Position numbers and translations under genes: made by a program | The notes under the pieces: generated by a model | Databases searched by the model: none | Told to the model about the DNA's origin: nothing | The model's input: the letters and a program-made list of their open reading frames with translations, nothing else | Assembly: GCA_958439425.1 (NCBI GenBank) | Contig: CAUBVH010000008.1 | Coordinates: forward strand, 1 to 64,000 | Reading direction: 5' to 3' | Origin: an uncultured Collinsella sp. | GTDB taxonomy: Bacteria; Actinomycetota; Coriobacteriia; Coriobacteriales; Coriobacteriaceae | DNA: 64,000 nt | Shown here: piece by piece, positions 42,403 through 50,863 of the stretch | Numbering within the stretch: the stretch's first letter is position 1 | How the letters are laid out: each line of letters begins with the position of its first letter

Positions 42403-43804
42403 CGCTCCCGATCCGCGCCAGCCGAATCGTACACGTCAGCCGGCGTCGCGCCCTGCCCAGCCTGGCCAGCGTCCGGCACAGCCGACCCAGCGCGCAGCTC
42501 AGTCTGCCGCGCGCCCGGTGCAGTCCCCCTCTCGTTCGGCCCAACCTGTTCAACGGACGGGTCAGCAGCCTTCTGCTCGTTCGGTTCAGCAGCCAACTGT
42601 TCGTACGGCTCAGCCTGTTGGCGGTACCCGCTTTAAGCATCAGACACCTACCCAGCGAACGCAGGCCCCCCAATCGCATTCGCATCACGCTCGCGGTTCG
42701 CATGGCGTTGCTCCGGCGACCCGCTCGAGCTACAACACGCATGCTCGTCGCGGTGCCCAAAAGAAAGGCTCCCCGGTGCCCATGATTGTCGGCGTCGTGG
42801 TGGCCGTAATCGCGCTTGCTACTATTGCTTTCTTTGTCGTGCCTGCCGTCAAGGGCTTCTTTACCGGTGAGGATACGAAGGTCACGGCTGGTCAGCAGGT
42901 TACGGTGACCATTCCCGACGGTGCTTCGGGCGATACGATCGCCTCGATTCTCTCCGAGAACCATATCGTCGAGAATCCCAAGGATTACTATGCAGCGGTG
43001 AAAAAGCTCAACGCCGATATGTCGCTTAAGCCTGGCACCTACTCGTTCAACACGCTCATGGACGCGACTAGGGTGGTTCAGCAGCTCATGGAAGGCCCCA
43101 ACGCGGGCTCCAATGCGCTGACTATCCCTGAGGGCCTAACGGTCGATCAAGTTGCCGACCGTGTGGCCCAGGCCTACGACAGCATCTCTAAGGAAGACTT
43201 CCTCAACCAGGCCAAGGCCTCCAACTACGTGGACGACTATAGCTTCCTTAAGGGCGCCGCCAACGACTCGCTCGAGGGTTTCTTGTTCCCCAAGACCTAT
43301 TCGTTGGGTGATTCGCCGACGGCCGATGACGTGATTCGCGCCATGCTCGATCGGTTTAAGACCGAGTACAAGTCGCTTGACTTTGCGAGCTGCGAAGCCA
43401 TGATCAAGGAGCGCTACGGTGTGGAGATGTCCGACTACGACATCGTCAACTTGGCCTCTATCGTTGAGCGCGAGGGCCTCAACGCCGATCAACGTGCGCA
43501 TGTGGCCTCGGTCTTCTACAACCGCCTTGCCGGCAAGCTCGACGGCCTGCGCTATCTCAACAGCGATGCTACCATGATGTATGTCACCGGGGGCGAGGTT
43601 ACCGCCGACGACCTGCAGAGCGATAGTCCGTATAACACCTATAAGCACGAGGGTCTGCCACCCACGCCCATCTGCTCTCCGTCGCTCGAGGCACTCAAGG
43701 CCACGCTTGAGCCGACCGACTCCGATGACCTGTATTTCTACATTACGCAGGACGAGGAGTACTTCTCGCAAACCTACGAAGAGCATCAACAGTCTTGGAA
43801 TTAG
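42395..43804 (+). CDS. mltG: Endolytic transglycosylase MltG with long disordered N-terminus
   Basis: MltG cleaves nascent peptidoglycan in the membrane. The first roughly 125 residues are an unusual Pro/Gln/Arg/Ser-rich, low-complexity cytoplasmic segment, followed by one transmembrane helix (about 131-152). The YceG domain comes next, with TIPDGASGDTIASIL near residue 170, the catalytic Glu in LASIVEREGLNAD near 358 and NSDATMMYV and GLPPTPICSPS near 390-430. The ATG at 42395 has GAGGAGG upstream. Total length is 469 residues, longer than typical because of the N-terminal extension. Confidence 0.92.
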   Translation: MPSAPDPRQPNRTRQPASRPAQPGQRPAQPTQRAAQSAARPVQSPSRSAQPVQRTGQQPSARSVQQPTVRTAQPVGGTRFKHQTPTQRTQAPQSHSHHARGSHGVAPATRSSYNTHARRGAQKKGSPVPMIVGVVVAVIALATIAFFVVPAVKGFFTGEDTKVTAGQQVTVTIPDGASGDTIASILSENHIVENPKDYYAAVKKLNADMSLKPGTYSFNTLMDATRVVQQLMEGPNAGSNALTIPEGLTVDQVADRVAQAYDSISKEDFLNQAKASNYVDDYSFLKGAANDSLEGFLFPKTYSLGDSPTADDVIRAMLDRFKTEYKSLDFASCEAMIKERYGVEMSDYDIVNLASIVEREGLNADQRAHVASVFYNRLAGKLDGLRYLNSDATMMYVTGGEVTADDLQSDSPYNTYKHEGLPPTPICSPSLEALKATLEPTDSDDLYFYITQDEEYFSQTYEEHQQSWN

Positions 43805-43805
43805 C

Positions 43806-44303
43806 ATGAGGATTTTTAGCCCCAAACGATACGTTGCCTCGGTCGATCGCATCGACCTTGATACCCTGTGGGCCGACGGCAAGCGCGCCATTCTGCTCGA
43901 TCGCGATAACACCTTGGTGCCGCGCGACACCGAGCAGGTTCCCGCCGCGGTTTCCGCTTGGCTCGACGCCGCCCGCGCCAAAGGCTTTAAGCTGTGCATG
44001 GTGTCCAACAACTGGCATCGCGACCAGGTCATGAGCTCTGCACGCGAGCTGGGGCTCGAGGCCATCAGCCACGCCATGAAGCCGGCGCCGTTTGCCCTCA
44101 AGGCGGGTCTTAAGCGCCTCGGCGCCACGGCCGACGAGGCGGTGCTGATCGGTGATCAGCTCTACACGGACGTGTGGAGTGGCAATTTCGCCGGCGTCGA
44201 TACCATCCTGGTAAAGCCGCAGGCGACGCAGGACCTGTGGTATACGCAGATCTTCCGTATCTTTGAGCGCCGGGCCCTGCGCGACCTTCCCTGCGAGGAA
44301 TAG
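43806..44303 (+). CDS. YqeG-family HAD phosphatase
   Basis: This 165-residue HAD subfamily IIIA protein has motif I in ILLDRDNTLVPRD near residue 25, the SNNW motif II near 62 and IGDQLYTDVWSGN motif III/IV near 118. Substrates of YqeG are not established; related proteins include phosphatidylglycerophosphatase (Pgp1/GEP4), which is a plausible role. It follows mltG by one base and precedes aroK by 8 bases, all in one operon. Confidence 0.87.
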   Translation: MRIFSPKRYVASVDRIDLDTLWADGKRAILLDRDNTLVPRDTEQVPAAVSAWLDAARAKGFKLCMVSNNWHRDQVMSSARELGLEAISHAMKPAPFALKAGLKRLGATADEAVLIGDQLYTDVWSGNFAGVDTILVKPQATQDLWYTQIFRIFERRALRDLPCEE

Positions 44304-44311
44304 GTCTCGCT

Positions 44312-44845
44312 ATGTCCCAGCACACTAAACACGGCTGCGACCATATCTTCTTTATCGGCTTTTTGGGCGCGGGCAAATCGACGCTCGCGCGCAACGTCGG
44401 CACTATGTTCAAGCGGCGTTTTATCGATACCGACCGCCTGGTCGTGCGCCGCTGCGGCAAGTCGGTAACCGAGATTTTTGAGACCGAGGGCGAGGATCGT
44501 TTTCGTGAGCTCGAGACCTCGGCGCTCCGTTCGCTCCAAAGCGAGCGCAGCCTGTTGGTTTCGTGCGGGGGCGGTATCGTCGAGACGCCGGTGAATATTG
44601 AGTTGATGCACGAAATGGGTACGTGCGTTTACCTCGAGGGCGACTTCGAGGATTCGATTCGCCAGATTCGTCGGTCCGACACGCGCCCCGATTTCCGCTC
44701 GCCCGAGCATGCCGCGCGTCTGTTTGAGCATCGCCGTCCGCTGTATCGCCAGGCTGCCGACCTTACCCTTGATATTCGCAACAAGTCCTTCGAGGACGTT
44801 TCCTACCTTTGTGCCGAGATGCTTTTGGAGCGTGGACTGCTATGA
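44312..44845 (+). CDS. aroK: Shikimate kinase
   Basis: This 177-residue P-loop kinase phosphorylates shikimate. All key elements are seen: Walker A GFLGAGKST near residue 16, the DTDRLV acidic pair near 38, Arg in EDRFRELET near 60, the SCGGGIV glycine triplet near 84, DTRPDF near 122 and the lid Arg in RRPLYRQAAD. The downstream aroB homologue is degenerate, so whether shikimate is actually made is unclear. It overlaps aroB-like by ATGA. Confidence 0.9.
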   Translation: MSQHTKHGCDHIFFIGFLGAGKSTLARNVGTMFKRRFIDTDRLVVRRCGKSVTEIFETEGEDRFRELETSALRSLQSERSLLVSCGGGIVETPVNIELMHEMGTCVYLEGDFEDSIRQIRRSDTRPDFRSPEHAARLFEHRRPLYRQAADLTLDIRNKSFEDVSYLCAEMLLERGLL

Positions 44846-45951
44846 TTCGCCGTCAACTGATTAATTTCCAAAACCGCAGCGTCGATGTCCGCGTCGGATT
44901 GGGCGCTTTCGAGGAGCTGCCACGCATGTTTGCCTCGGCTGTGGGCAAGCCTAAGCGCGCGATGGTGGTTTGGAACGACGCTACATCCGAGCGTTTTGGC
45001 GAGGCTGTCGAGCATGCACTGGTTGACGCCGGTTTTGCCGTGTCGCTGCTCGTTCTCGAGGTTTCGCCTGCCGGTGCTACGCTGGTCGATGCCGATACCG
45101 TCTTTGGCGCCCTGTCGGCTAATGGCATTACCTGTGACGATCTCGTTGTCGCTGTCGGCGACACGGCGACCTGCTCAGTCGTTTGCTGGTGTGCCAATCA
45201 GTGGTGCGGTCGCACCGAGTGCGCCTTGCTGCCGACGACGTTTGACGCCATGCTCACGGTCGCGACGACCATGAAGCCGCTCGTCGCCTCGTCGGCGAAT
45301 GCGCTTCCCGCTATCGCGTTCCGTCCCGAGCCGGGCTTGGTCGTGTGTGACCTCGACCTTGTTCGTGAGGCGGGCCCCGAGGACCTTAAGCTCGGTTATT
45401 CGGTACTTGTTGGCACCATGCTTTCGAGCAGCAAGTCCCGCTGGAATCAGTTTACTGAGACCGTCCCCGAGATTCTCGCGGGCGAGGAGGTCGCGCTCGT
45501 CAATGCCGTTCAGTGGTCCCAGACTGCCCGTAAGGACGTACTGATGGCCACGAACCCGAGCGCCCGCCATGCGCTCGATTTTGGCAAGACGGGAGAGCGT
45601 ACCCTGCGCTCCTGCTTGGGCGATGCCGCGTCGCAGGTCCCTGCCTACCAGCTGTTGTCCGAGGGCATGCGCTTTGAGGCGCGCCTAGCACATGATGCCT
45701 GCGACTTTGATATCGATTACGTCTTTGAGGTCGATGACTGCCTGGAGGACTTTGGTATCGAGGAGCTCGCCTTCGATCTGGAGCCTGCCGCATATATCGA
45801 GGAGTTCCGCAGGCAGCAGTTTCTCCGCTCGAACCGTAGCATGTTGCCGCTGCCCGCGGCGCTCGGCGCCATTCGTCTAACGAGCGTTGAGGACGAGGTT
45901 CTCGACCGCCATGCTCACGCATACTTGGCTTCTCGCAAAGAACTTCTCTAA
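44842..45951 (+). CDS. Degenerate 3-dehydroquinate synthase (AroB) homologue
   Basis: The 369-residue protein aligns with AroB along its length (position after aroK, PTT motif near residue 134, VVCDLDLVREAGPEDLKLG near 170), but the catalytic signatures are gone. The NAD-binding GGGVVGD is VGDTAT near 105-110. The zinc-ligand motif GHTFGH is GKTGER at residues 248-253 (both His lost), and the HGE His is not conserved. It is full length with no stops, so it is maintained but probably not a dehydroquinate synthase. The start overlaps the aroK stop as ATGA. A new or regulatory role, or recent loss of function, are alternatives. Confidence 0.75.
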   Translation: MIRRQLINFQNRSVDVRVGLGAFEELPRMFASAVGKPKRAMVVWNDATSERFGEAVEHALVDAGFAVSLLVLEVSPAGATLVDADTVFGALSANGITCDDLVVAVGDTATCSVVCWCANQWCGRTECALLPTTFDAMLTVATTMKPLVASSANALPAIAFRPEPGLVVCDLDLVREAGPEDLKLGYSVLVGTMLSSSKSRWNQFTETVPEILAGEEVALVNAVQWSQTARKDVLMATNPSARHALDFGKTGERTLRSCLGDAASQVPAYQLLSEGMRFEARLAHDACDFDIDYVFEVDDCLEDFGIEELAFDLEPAAYIEEFRRQQFLRSNRSMLPLPAALGAIRLTSVEDEVLDRHAHAYLASRKELL

Positions 45952-45957
45952 GTTTTA

Positions 45958-45986
45958 TTGACATCCATCGTTTTTCGTATCAAGTT
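45958..45986 (+). promoter_or_regulatory. Candidate promoter of pepP
   Basis: A perfect TTGACA (45958-45963) lies in the 132-base gap before pepP, with a weak -10 (CAAGTT at 17-base spacing or TATCAA at 14). The call rests on the -35 match. Confidence 0.35.
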
Positions 45987-46083
45987 GGGGAGCGGGTTTT
46001 CAATTGGTTGCGGATCGCATGCGATTCCGTCGTTCGGTTGAGACCCGTCCCGTCTTTAAAGAGACAACAAGAAAGGAATCTGC

Positions 46084-47223
46084 ATGTCTGAGTTTGCTGC
46101 CGGTCCTGCCGGTCCTGCCGGTCGTATCGAGCGTGTCCGTGCCCTGATGGTTGAGCGCGGTTACGACGCCATCGTGGTGCGCGACGAGGCCAATCTTCGA
46201 TGGCTTACGGGCGTCAAGGGCGTCTTCGATTACACCTTCGAGTTCCCGCACGCTGCGTTTATTACGCCTGACCAGTGCCTGTTCCATACCGACTCGCGCT
46301 ATCTCAACAGCTTTGAGGAGAACACGCCCGCCGGCAGCCCCTGGGTCTACGACATGGACGAGGGCACCATCCCCGGTTGGGTCGCCGGCAAGATCGCGGC
46401 CAACAAGTGCCGCGTCTGCGCTGTCGAGGACGATATGCAGATCAATTTCTACCAGGGTATTCAGCGTGGTTTGGAGGATCGTTCCGTCGCCTGCATGTTG
46501 CCGCTGATGCATGACGACATTCGCAAGATGCGCGCCATCAAGGACGCCGAGGAGATCGAGCTCATGCGCCATGCGCAGTCGATCACCGATGCCGCCTTCC
46601 AGCACATGCTCGGCTTTATTAAGCCCGGTATGACCGAGAAGCAGGTACGCAACGAGCTCGAGAACTTTATGTTCGCCAACGGTGCCGACAGCCTGGCCTT
46701 CGGTTCCATCGTCGCGAGCGGCCCCAACACCGCCAACCCGCATGCCGTGCCGAGCGACCGCGTGATCGAGAAGGGCGATTTCGTTCTTATGGATTACGGC
46801 GCGGGCTATTGCGATTACCGCTCCGACATGACGCGCACTGTCGTGATGGGCGAGCCCACCCAGGAGCAGCTCGACCTGTACGCACTCGTGCGCCGTACGC
46901 ACGAGGAGTGCGTCGCCGCCATCCATCCGGGCGTTGAGGGCAACGACATCTTCAAGCTTTCCAAGAAGATCATCGGCGATGCCGGCTATGGCGATTACTA
47001 TAACCATGGCTTGGGTCACGGCGTGGGCATCGACATCCATGAGCTGCCCAACTTTAACCGCAGCAAGAATATCATCGAGGTCGGCTCGGTTATCACTATG
47101 GAGCCCGGCGTCTACCTGCCCGGCGTGGGCGGCGTGCGCCTGGAGGACTACGGCGTGGTCACTGAGAACGGCTACGAGCCCTTCACCAAGACCCCGCACG
47201 ACCTGCACGTTATCGACTGCTAG
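46084..47223 (+). CDS. pepP: Xaa-Pro aminopeptidase/dipeptidase (M24 family)
   Basis: This 379-residue metallopeptidase has a creatinase-like N-domain (about 1-135) and an M24 catalytic domain. The metal-ligand pattern is visible: Asp in MDYGAGYCDYRSDMTRT near 235, His in GLGHGVGIDIHELP near 310, Glu in TMEPGVYLP near 340 and VRLEDYG near 355. It removes residues before proline from peptides. A GPA repeat (two and a half copies of a nine-base unit) marks the N-terminus. AAGAAAGG precedes the ATG. A strong terminator at 47248 follows. The pepP-efp neighbourhood is conserved in many bacteria. Confidence 0.93.
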   Translation: MSEFAAGPAGPAGRIERVRALMVERGYDAIVVRDEANLRWLTGVKGVFDYTFEFPHAAFITPDQCLFHTDSRYLNSFEENTPAGSPWVYDMDEGTIPGWVAGKIAANKCRVCAVEDDMQINFYQGIQRGLEDRSVACMLPLMHDDIRKMRAIKDAEEIELMRHAQSITDAAFQHMLGFIKPGMTEKQVRNELENFMFANGADSLAFGSIVASGPNTANPHAVPSDRVIEKGDFVLMDYGAGYCDYRSDMTRTVVMGEPTQEQLDLYALVRRTHEECVAAIHPGVEGNDIFKLSKKIIGDAGYGDYYNHGLGHGVGIDIHELPNFNRSKNIIEVGSVITMEPGVYLPGVGGVRLEDYGVVTENGYEPFTKTPHDLHVIDC

Positions 47224-47247
47224 TTTACTTCAGTAGATAGTTTGGGG

Positions 47248-47289
47248 CGGGGCGTCCGGATTGATTCGGACGCCCCGCGTTCTCTTTTT
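47248..47289 (+). terminator. Terminator after pepP
   Basis: CGGGGCGTCCG (47248-47258) pairs perfectly with CGGACGCCCCG (47267-47277) around GATTGATT, followed by a CTCTTTTT run. Confidence 0.85.
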
Positions 47290-47320
47290 ATGCGCTCGCC
47301 GCAGGCGCCGTCTGCAAGTG

Positions 47321-47326
47321 TATAAT
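47321..47326 (+). promoter_or_regulatory. Candidate -10 element of efp operon
   Basis: A perfect TATAAT lies 58 bases upstream of the efp ATG, just past the pepP terminator. No clear -35 element was found. Confidence 0.45.
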
Positions 47327-47383
47327 TTCTGTCGTATGTAATTTGGACGCTTGTGCGTTCTGCCCATAACAAGAAAGGTCGCT

Positions 47384-47947
47384 ATGCCTACCATTTCCAC
47401 CGCCGACTTCAAGAACGGCCTCGGTCTCCGCATCAAGGACAAGGTCTACACCATCGTCGAGTTCCAGCATGTCAAGCCGGGCAAGGGCGGCGCGTTTGTG
47501 CGCTACAAGACCCGCGACATCAAGAGCGGCCGCGTCGTCGAGAACACCTGCAACGCCGGCACCAAGTTCGAGAGCGTCATGCTCACCACCCGTGAGTTCC
47601 AGTACCTCTACAACGATGGCGCCGACTACATCTTCATGGACAATGAGTCCTATGAGCAGGTTCCCGTTCCCGAGGACATGGTGGGCGAGAACTCCAAGTG
47701 GCTGCGCGAGAACGACGTCTGCCAGCTGCTCTTCGCCGACGATGAGCTCATGGGCGTGACCCCGCCGATGTTCATCGAGACCACTATCGTCCAGACCGAC
47801 CCTGGCTTTAAGGGCGACACCGTCCAGGGTTCCACCAAGCCGGCCACGATCGACACCGGCGCTGTCATCCAGGTCCCCATGTACCTCAACGAGGGCGAGG
47901 TCATCAAGGTTGACACCCGCGACGGCAAGTTCGTCTCCCGCGTCTAG
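47384..47947 (+). CDS. efp: Elongation factor P
   Basis: EF-P relieves ribosome stalling at consecutive prolines. The 187-residue protein has three beta-barrel domains. The modification loop reads HVKPGKGGAFVR near residue 30, with Lys at the tip, and the C-terminus carries the EF-P signature region (around KVDTRDGKFVSRV). The ATG at 47384 has AAGAAAGG upstream; the upstream in-frame codons belong to the leader. It starts the efp-asp23-nusB-xseB operon. Confidence 0.96.
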   Translation: MPTISTADFKNGLGLRIKDKVYTIVEFQHVKPGKGGAFVRYKTRDIKSGRVVENTCNAGTKFESVMLTTREFQYLYNDGADYIFMDNESYEQVPVPEDMVGENSKWLRENDVCQLLFADDELMGVTPPMFIETTIVQTDPGFKGDTVQGSTKPATIDTGAVIQVPMYLNEGEVIKVDTRDGKFVSRV

Positions 47948-47971
47948 CAACCAACTCTTCTAGGAGGACTC

Positions 47972-48334
47972 ATGCCCCAGGAAATCAAGATTGACGGCAT
48001 CGGCATTTCGCCCGATGTTCTGACCGCCATCGTCTCGCGCGCCGTGTCCGATGTCGAGGGCATCGCCTCCGTTGGCGTCAAGGACCTTGCCACTAATCTT
48101 GTCTCCATGATGCTCTCGTCCAAGGCCCCGGCTTCCGAGCCGGCGGTCGAGGCCGAGGTCATCGGCGACAAGCTCGCACTCACCGTGCGCGTCGTGGTGT
48201 TCTTTGGCTATCCGTTCAAGAAACTCGCCGAGGCCGTTCGCGCCGCCGTGGTCGCCGCCATCGATGCCCAGGTGGGCGTCGAGGTCGAGCGCGTTGACGT
48301 TTGCATCGATGGCCTCGTTTTCCCCAAGGAGTAA
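47972..48334 (+). CDS. Asp23/Gls24 family protein (second paralogue)
   Basis: This 120-residue Asp23/Gls24 protein has the motif ISPDVLTAIVSRAVSDVEGI near residue 12 and a C-terminal RVDVCIDGLVF. It sits between efp and nusB, the position of B. subtilis yqhY, which also lies near accBC/nusB. It differs from the copy at 271, so the two are diverged paralogues. AGGAGG precedes the ATG. The role is unknown; yqhY homologues have been linked to lipid metabolism, which is only suggestive here. Confidence 0.87.
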   Translation: MPQEIKIDGIGISPDVLTAIVSRAVSDVEGIASVGVKDLATNLVSMMLSSKAPASEPAVEAEVIGDKLALTVRVVVFFGYPFKKLAEAVRAAVVAAIDAQVGVEVERVDVCIDGLVFPKE

Positions 48335-48337
48335 CCT

Positions 48338-48925
48338 TTGAGCCTTAAGGTTTATCGCGGGCGTACGCTTGCCCGCAGTCAGGCGCTGCAGCTGCTGTTC
48401 CAGGCCGAGGCCACGGACAGCCCGCTCGAGCGCGTCCTCGAGGGTGATTTCCTGATTTCGAAGGGTCCCCTCGACCCCTATGCGCTGGAGCTGTGCCGCG
48501 GTGCCTACGAGCATATCGACCGCATCGACTGCGCCCTGCGCTCCGTTGCCAAGAACTGGGATCTTATGCGCATGCCCGGCGCCGACCGCAATCTGCTGCG
48601 TATCGCCGTTTACGAGATGCGTTTCCTCACCGACGAGGAGGTCTCGGACGCCATCGTGATCAACGAGGCCGTCGAGCTTGCCAAGGCCTATGGCACCGAC
48701 CAGTCCGCGTCGTTCGTCAACGGCGTGCTGGGCAAGATCGCTCGCAGCGAGGAGCTGCCGGGCGAGGACCTGTACCAGGAGCTGCTGGCCGAAGATCGTG
48801 ATCGCGAGGAGGCACAGGCTGCTGAGGCTGCCGCCAAGGTTGCGGTTGCTCAGGCTGAGGCTGGCGTGCTGGCTGAGGATGCGGACGCTGCTGAGGCCGT
48901 CGAGGCCGACTCCGTCAAGGAGTAG
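48338..48925 (+). CDS. nusB: Transcription antitermination factor NusB with acidic tail
   Basis: NusB with NusE binds boxA RNA to promote rRNA transcription. The NusB core (about 1-145) shows LARSQALQLLFQAEA near residue 11, DRNLLRIAVYEMRFL near 86 and INEAVELAKAYGTDQSASFVNGVLGKI near 110. The last 45 residues are an unusual Ala/Glu/Asp-rich tail that makes the protein longer (195) than usual. The start is TTG at 48338, set by AAGGAG at 48326-48331. xseB follows two bases after the stop. Confidence 0.92.
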   Translation: MSLKVYRGRTLARSQALQLLFQAEATDSPLERVLEGDFLISKGPLDPYALELCRGAYEHIDRIDCALRSVAKNWDLMRMPGADRNLLRIAVYEMRFLTDEEVSDAIVINEAVELAKAYGTDQSASFVNGVLGKIARSEELPGEDLYQELLAEDRDREEAQAAEAAAKVAVAQAEAGVLAEDADAAEAVEADSVKE

Positions 48926-48927
48926 CC

Positions 48928-49167
48928 ATGCCAGAGGGTTCCGTCCGCAACTTTGACGAGATCTCGGACCGTCTGGATCAGATCATCGCTACCGTTCGCT
49001 CCAAGGATACCTCCTTGGAGCGTTCACTCGATCTGTTTGACGAAGCGATTGAGCTGGGCTCCCGCGCGGTCGATATGGTCGACAAGTTTGAGCTGACGCC
49101 GCGTGAGGCCGACAAGCTCGAGCAGGAATACGATGAGGATGCGGCAAACGAATCCCAGGATAGCTAG
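48928..49167 (+). CDS. xseB: Exodeoxyribonuclease VII small subunit
   Basis: This 79-residue acidic XseB has the family helix FDEISDRLDQIIATVRSKDT then LERSLDLFDEAIEL. XseB needs XseA to form exonuclease VII, which degrades single-stranded DNA; xseA is not in this window, although the two genes are often adjacent. The gene starts two bases after nusB and its end lies 26 bases before tlyA, so it remains part of the operon. Confidence 0.9.
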   Translation: MPEGSVRNFDEISDRLDQIIATVRSKDTSLERSLDLFDEAIELGSRAVDMVDKFELTPREADKLEQEYDEDAANESQDS

Positions 49168-49193
49168 GCTGCATCTCCGGATACGAATGGTTG

Positions 49194-50006
49194 ATGGCAT
49201 TCATGAAACGCGTGCGTCTTGATGACGAACTGATTTCACAGGGCATCTGCGCCGATCGCGCGGATGCCCTTCGCACTCTTATGGCCGGCTTGGTCTCGAG
49301 TGGCGGCGAGCGTTTGACTTCGCCAGGCCTTAAGGTGATCCCGGGCCTGCCGCTGCACGTGAAGGGACGCATTCCCTATGTTGGCCGCGGCGGTCTTAAG
49401 CTCGAAGGCGCGCTTGATGCGTTTGGTATCAATCCGACGGGCCTTGCCTGTCTGGATGTGGGCTGCTCTACCGGCGGCTTTACCGATTGCCTGCTCAAGC
49501 GCGGAGCTGCGACAGTTGTCTCGGTGGACGTAGGTCGCGCCCAGTTCGATTGGTCGTTGCGTCAGGACGATCGCGTGACGCTGCATGAGCGCACAAACGT
49601 GACGCAGCTGCCTGAGCTTGGCTATGCCGGTGCCATCGACCTGGCTGTATGTGATGTCTCGTTTACCGGCATCGAGAATATCATCGACGCCGTGCTGGCG
49701 TGCCTGAAGCCTTCGGGTTCGTTCTGCACGCTCGTAAAGCCCCAGTTTGAGGCGCCGGCTGCGCTGGTGGGCGAGCGCGGTATCGTGACCGACCCCGCCG
49801 TCCGCCGCGATACGCTCGTGGCGGCGATTGAGCTTTTTGCCGCCAAGGGCCTGTTCCCGCTTGACGTGTGCGTGTCGCCCATCCATGGCGCTAAGGGCAA
49901 CGTTGAGTTTTTCCTGTACGGCACAAGGTTTGCCCCTGGTGAACGCACCGACGATGAGCTGCAACCCCAGGTATCGGCTTTGAGCGAGAAAGCTGCAACG
50001 CTATGA
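49194..50006 (+). CDS. tlyA: TlyA family rRNA (cytidine-2'-O)-methyltransferase
   Basis: This 270-residue protein has an N-terminal S4 RNA-binding domain (about 5-65), then an FtsJ-like methyltransferase domain with SAM loop CLDVGCSTGGFTDCLL near residue 88 and VCDVSFTGIENI near 155. In actinobacteria TlyA methylates cytidines in 16S and 23S rRNA and affects capreomycin sensitivity. ATG 49194 and ATG 49203 are both possible starts. It overlaps nadK as ATGA. Confidence 0.92.
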   Translation: MAFMKRVRLDDELISQGICADRADALRTLMAGLVSSGGERLTSPGLKVIPGLPLHVKGRIPYVGRGGLKLEGALDAFGINPTGLACLDVGCSTGGFTDCLLKRGAATVVSVDVGRAQFDWSLRQDDRVTLHERTNVTQLPELGYAGAIDLAVCDVSFTGIENIIDAVLACLKPSGSFCTLVKPQFEAPAALVGERGIVTDPAVRRDTLVAAIELFAAKGLFPLDVCVSPIHGAKGNVEFFLYGTRFAPGERTDDELQPQVSALSEKAATL

Positions 50007-50863
50007 AGGTCTTTCTGGTTCCCAATTACTACAAGCAAGAGGCGGTCGAGAGCGGCCTGATGCTCGAGCTTTGGCTTTCGCGCCAGGGCTACGAGGTCGC
50101 ATGGGCTGCCGACCAGCGATCGAAGATTCAAAGCACGCCTGATATTGATGGCTCAGATCTGGTCATTACGCTCGGCGGCGACGGTACGTTGCTGCGCGCT
50201 GCCCGCATCCTCAACCATCGCGAGATTCCTATCCTTGGTCTTTCCTATGGTCACCTGGGCTTTTTAACTGCTGCGAGCCCCGAGGAGCGCGACATTCTGC
50301 AGGTCGTGAGCGATGCTCTGTCCGGTGAGCTGCACGTGAGCCGCCGCGCCACCATCGCCGCGGATATCGTGTCCGTGCGCGACGATGGCACGAAGGATGT
50401 CGTGCGCACGTTTGCCCTCAACGATATGGCACTTACGCGCGGCCCCCTGTCCGATATGGTTGAGTTTGACATCACGGTGTCGGGCCACCATATCGATCGA
50501 CTGCGCGGTGACGGTGTCGTCGTTTCGACGGCGACCGGCTCCACTGGCTATGCACTATCCGCAGGCGGCCCCATCGTGAGCCCCGACTATACGGGCATGG
50601 TCTGCGTACCCATTGCGCCGCACACCATTCAGGCCCGTGCCTTCTTGACTTCGCCGAGTGATGTCGTCGAGATCTTTATGTCTGATGATCGTCCGAGCGT
50701 TCCGGCGATCGCTATCGATGGACAGTTTATTACCTGTGATGGCACCGTTGAGAGCGTGGCGGTGCGCCGCGGGCCCGGAGATGTGTTGCTGCTGGATTAC
50801 GGCCCCGAGAGCTTCTATAACTCGGTGAGCCGCGTGTTCTACGGAGTGCGTCATGATCGATGA
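50003..50863 (+). CDS. nadK: NAD kinase
   Basis: NAD kinase makes NADP+. The 286-residue protein has the signature ITLGGDGTLLRAAR near residue 54, ILGLSYGHLGFL near 77 and the NE/D motif LNDMALTR near 138, with TATGSTGYALSAGGPI near 174. The start overlaps tlyA and the 3' end overlaps recN by 11 bases. The tlyA-nadK-recN order is the standard one in many Gram-positives. Confidence 0.95.
   Translation: MKVFLVPNYYKQEAVESGLMLELWLSRQGYEVAWAADQRSKIQSTPDIDGSDLVITLGGDGTLLRAARILNHREIPILGLSYGHLGFLTAASPEERDILQVVSDALSGELHVSRRATIAADIVSVRDDGTKDVVRTFALNDMALTRGPLSDMVEFDITVSGHHIDRLRGDGVVVSTATGSTGYALSAGGPIVSPDYTGMVCVPIAPHTIQARAFLTSPSDVVEIFMSDDRPSVPAIAIDGQFITCDGTVESVAVRRGPGDVLLLDYGPESFYNSVSRVFYGVRHDR

Noticed and set aside
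48928..49167. Missing xseA next to xseB as evidence of a broken exonuclease VII
   Set aside because: xseA may be encoded outside the window; absence here proves nothing.
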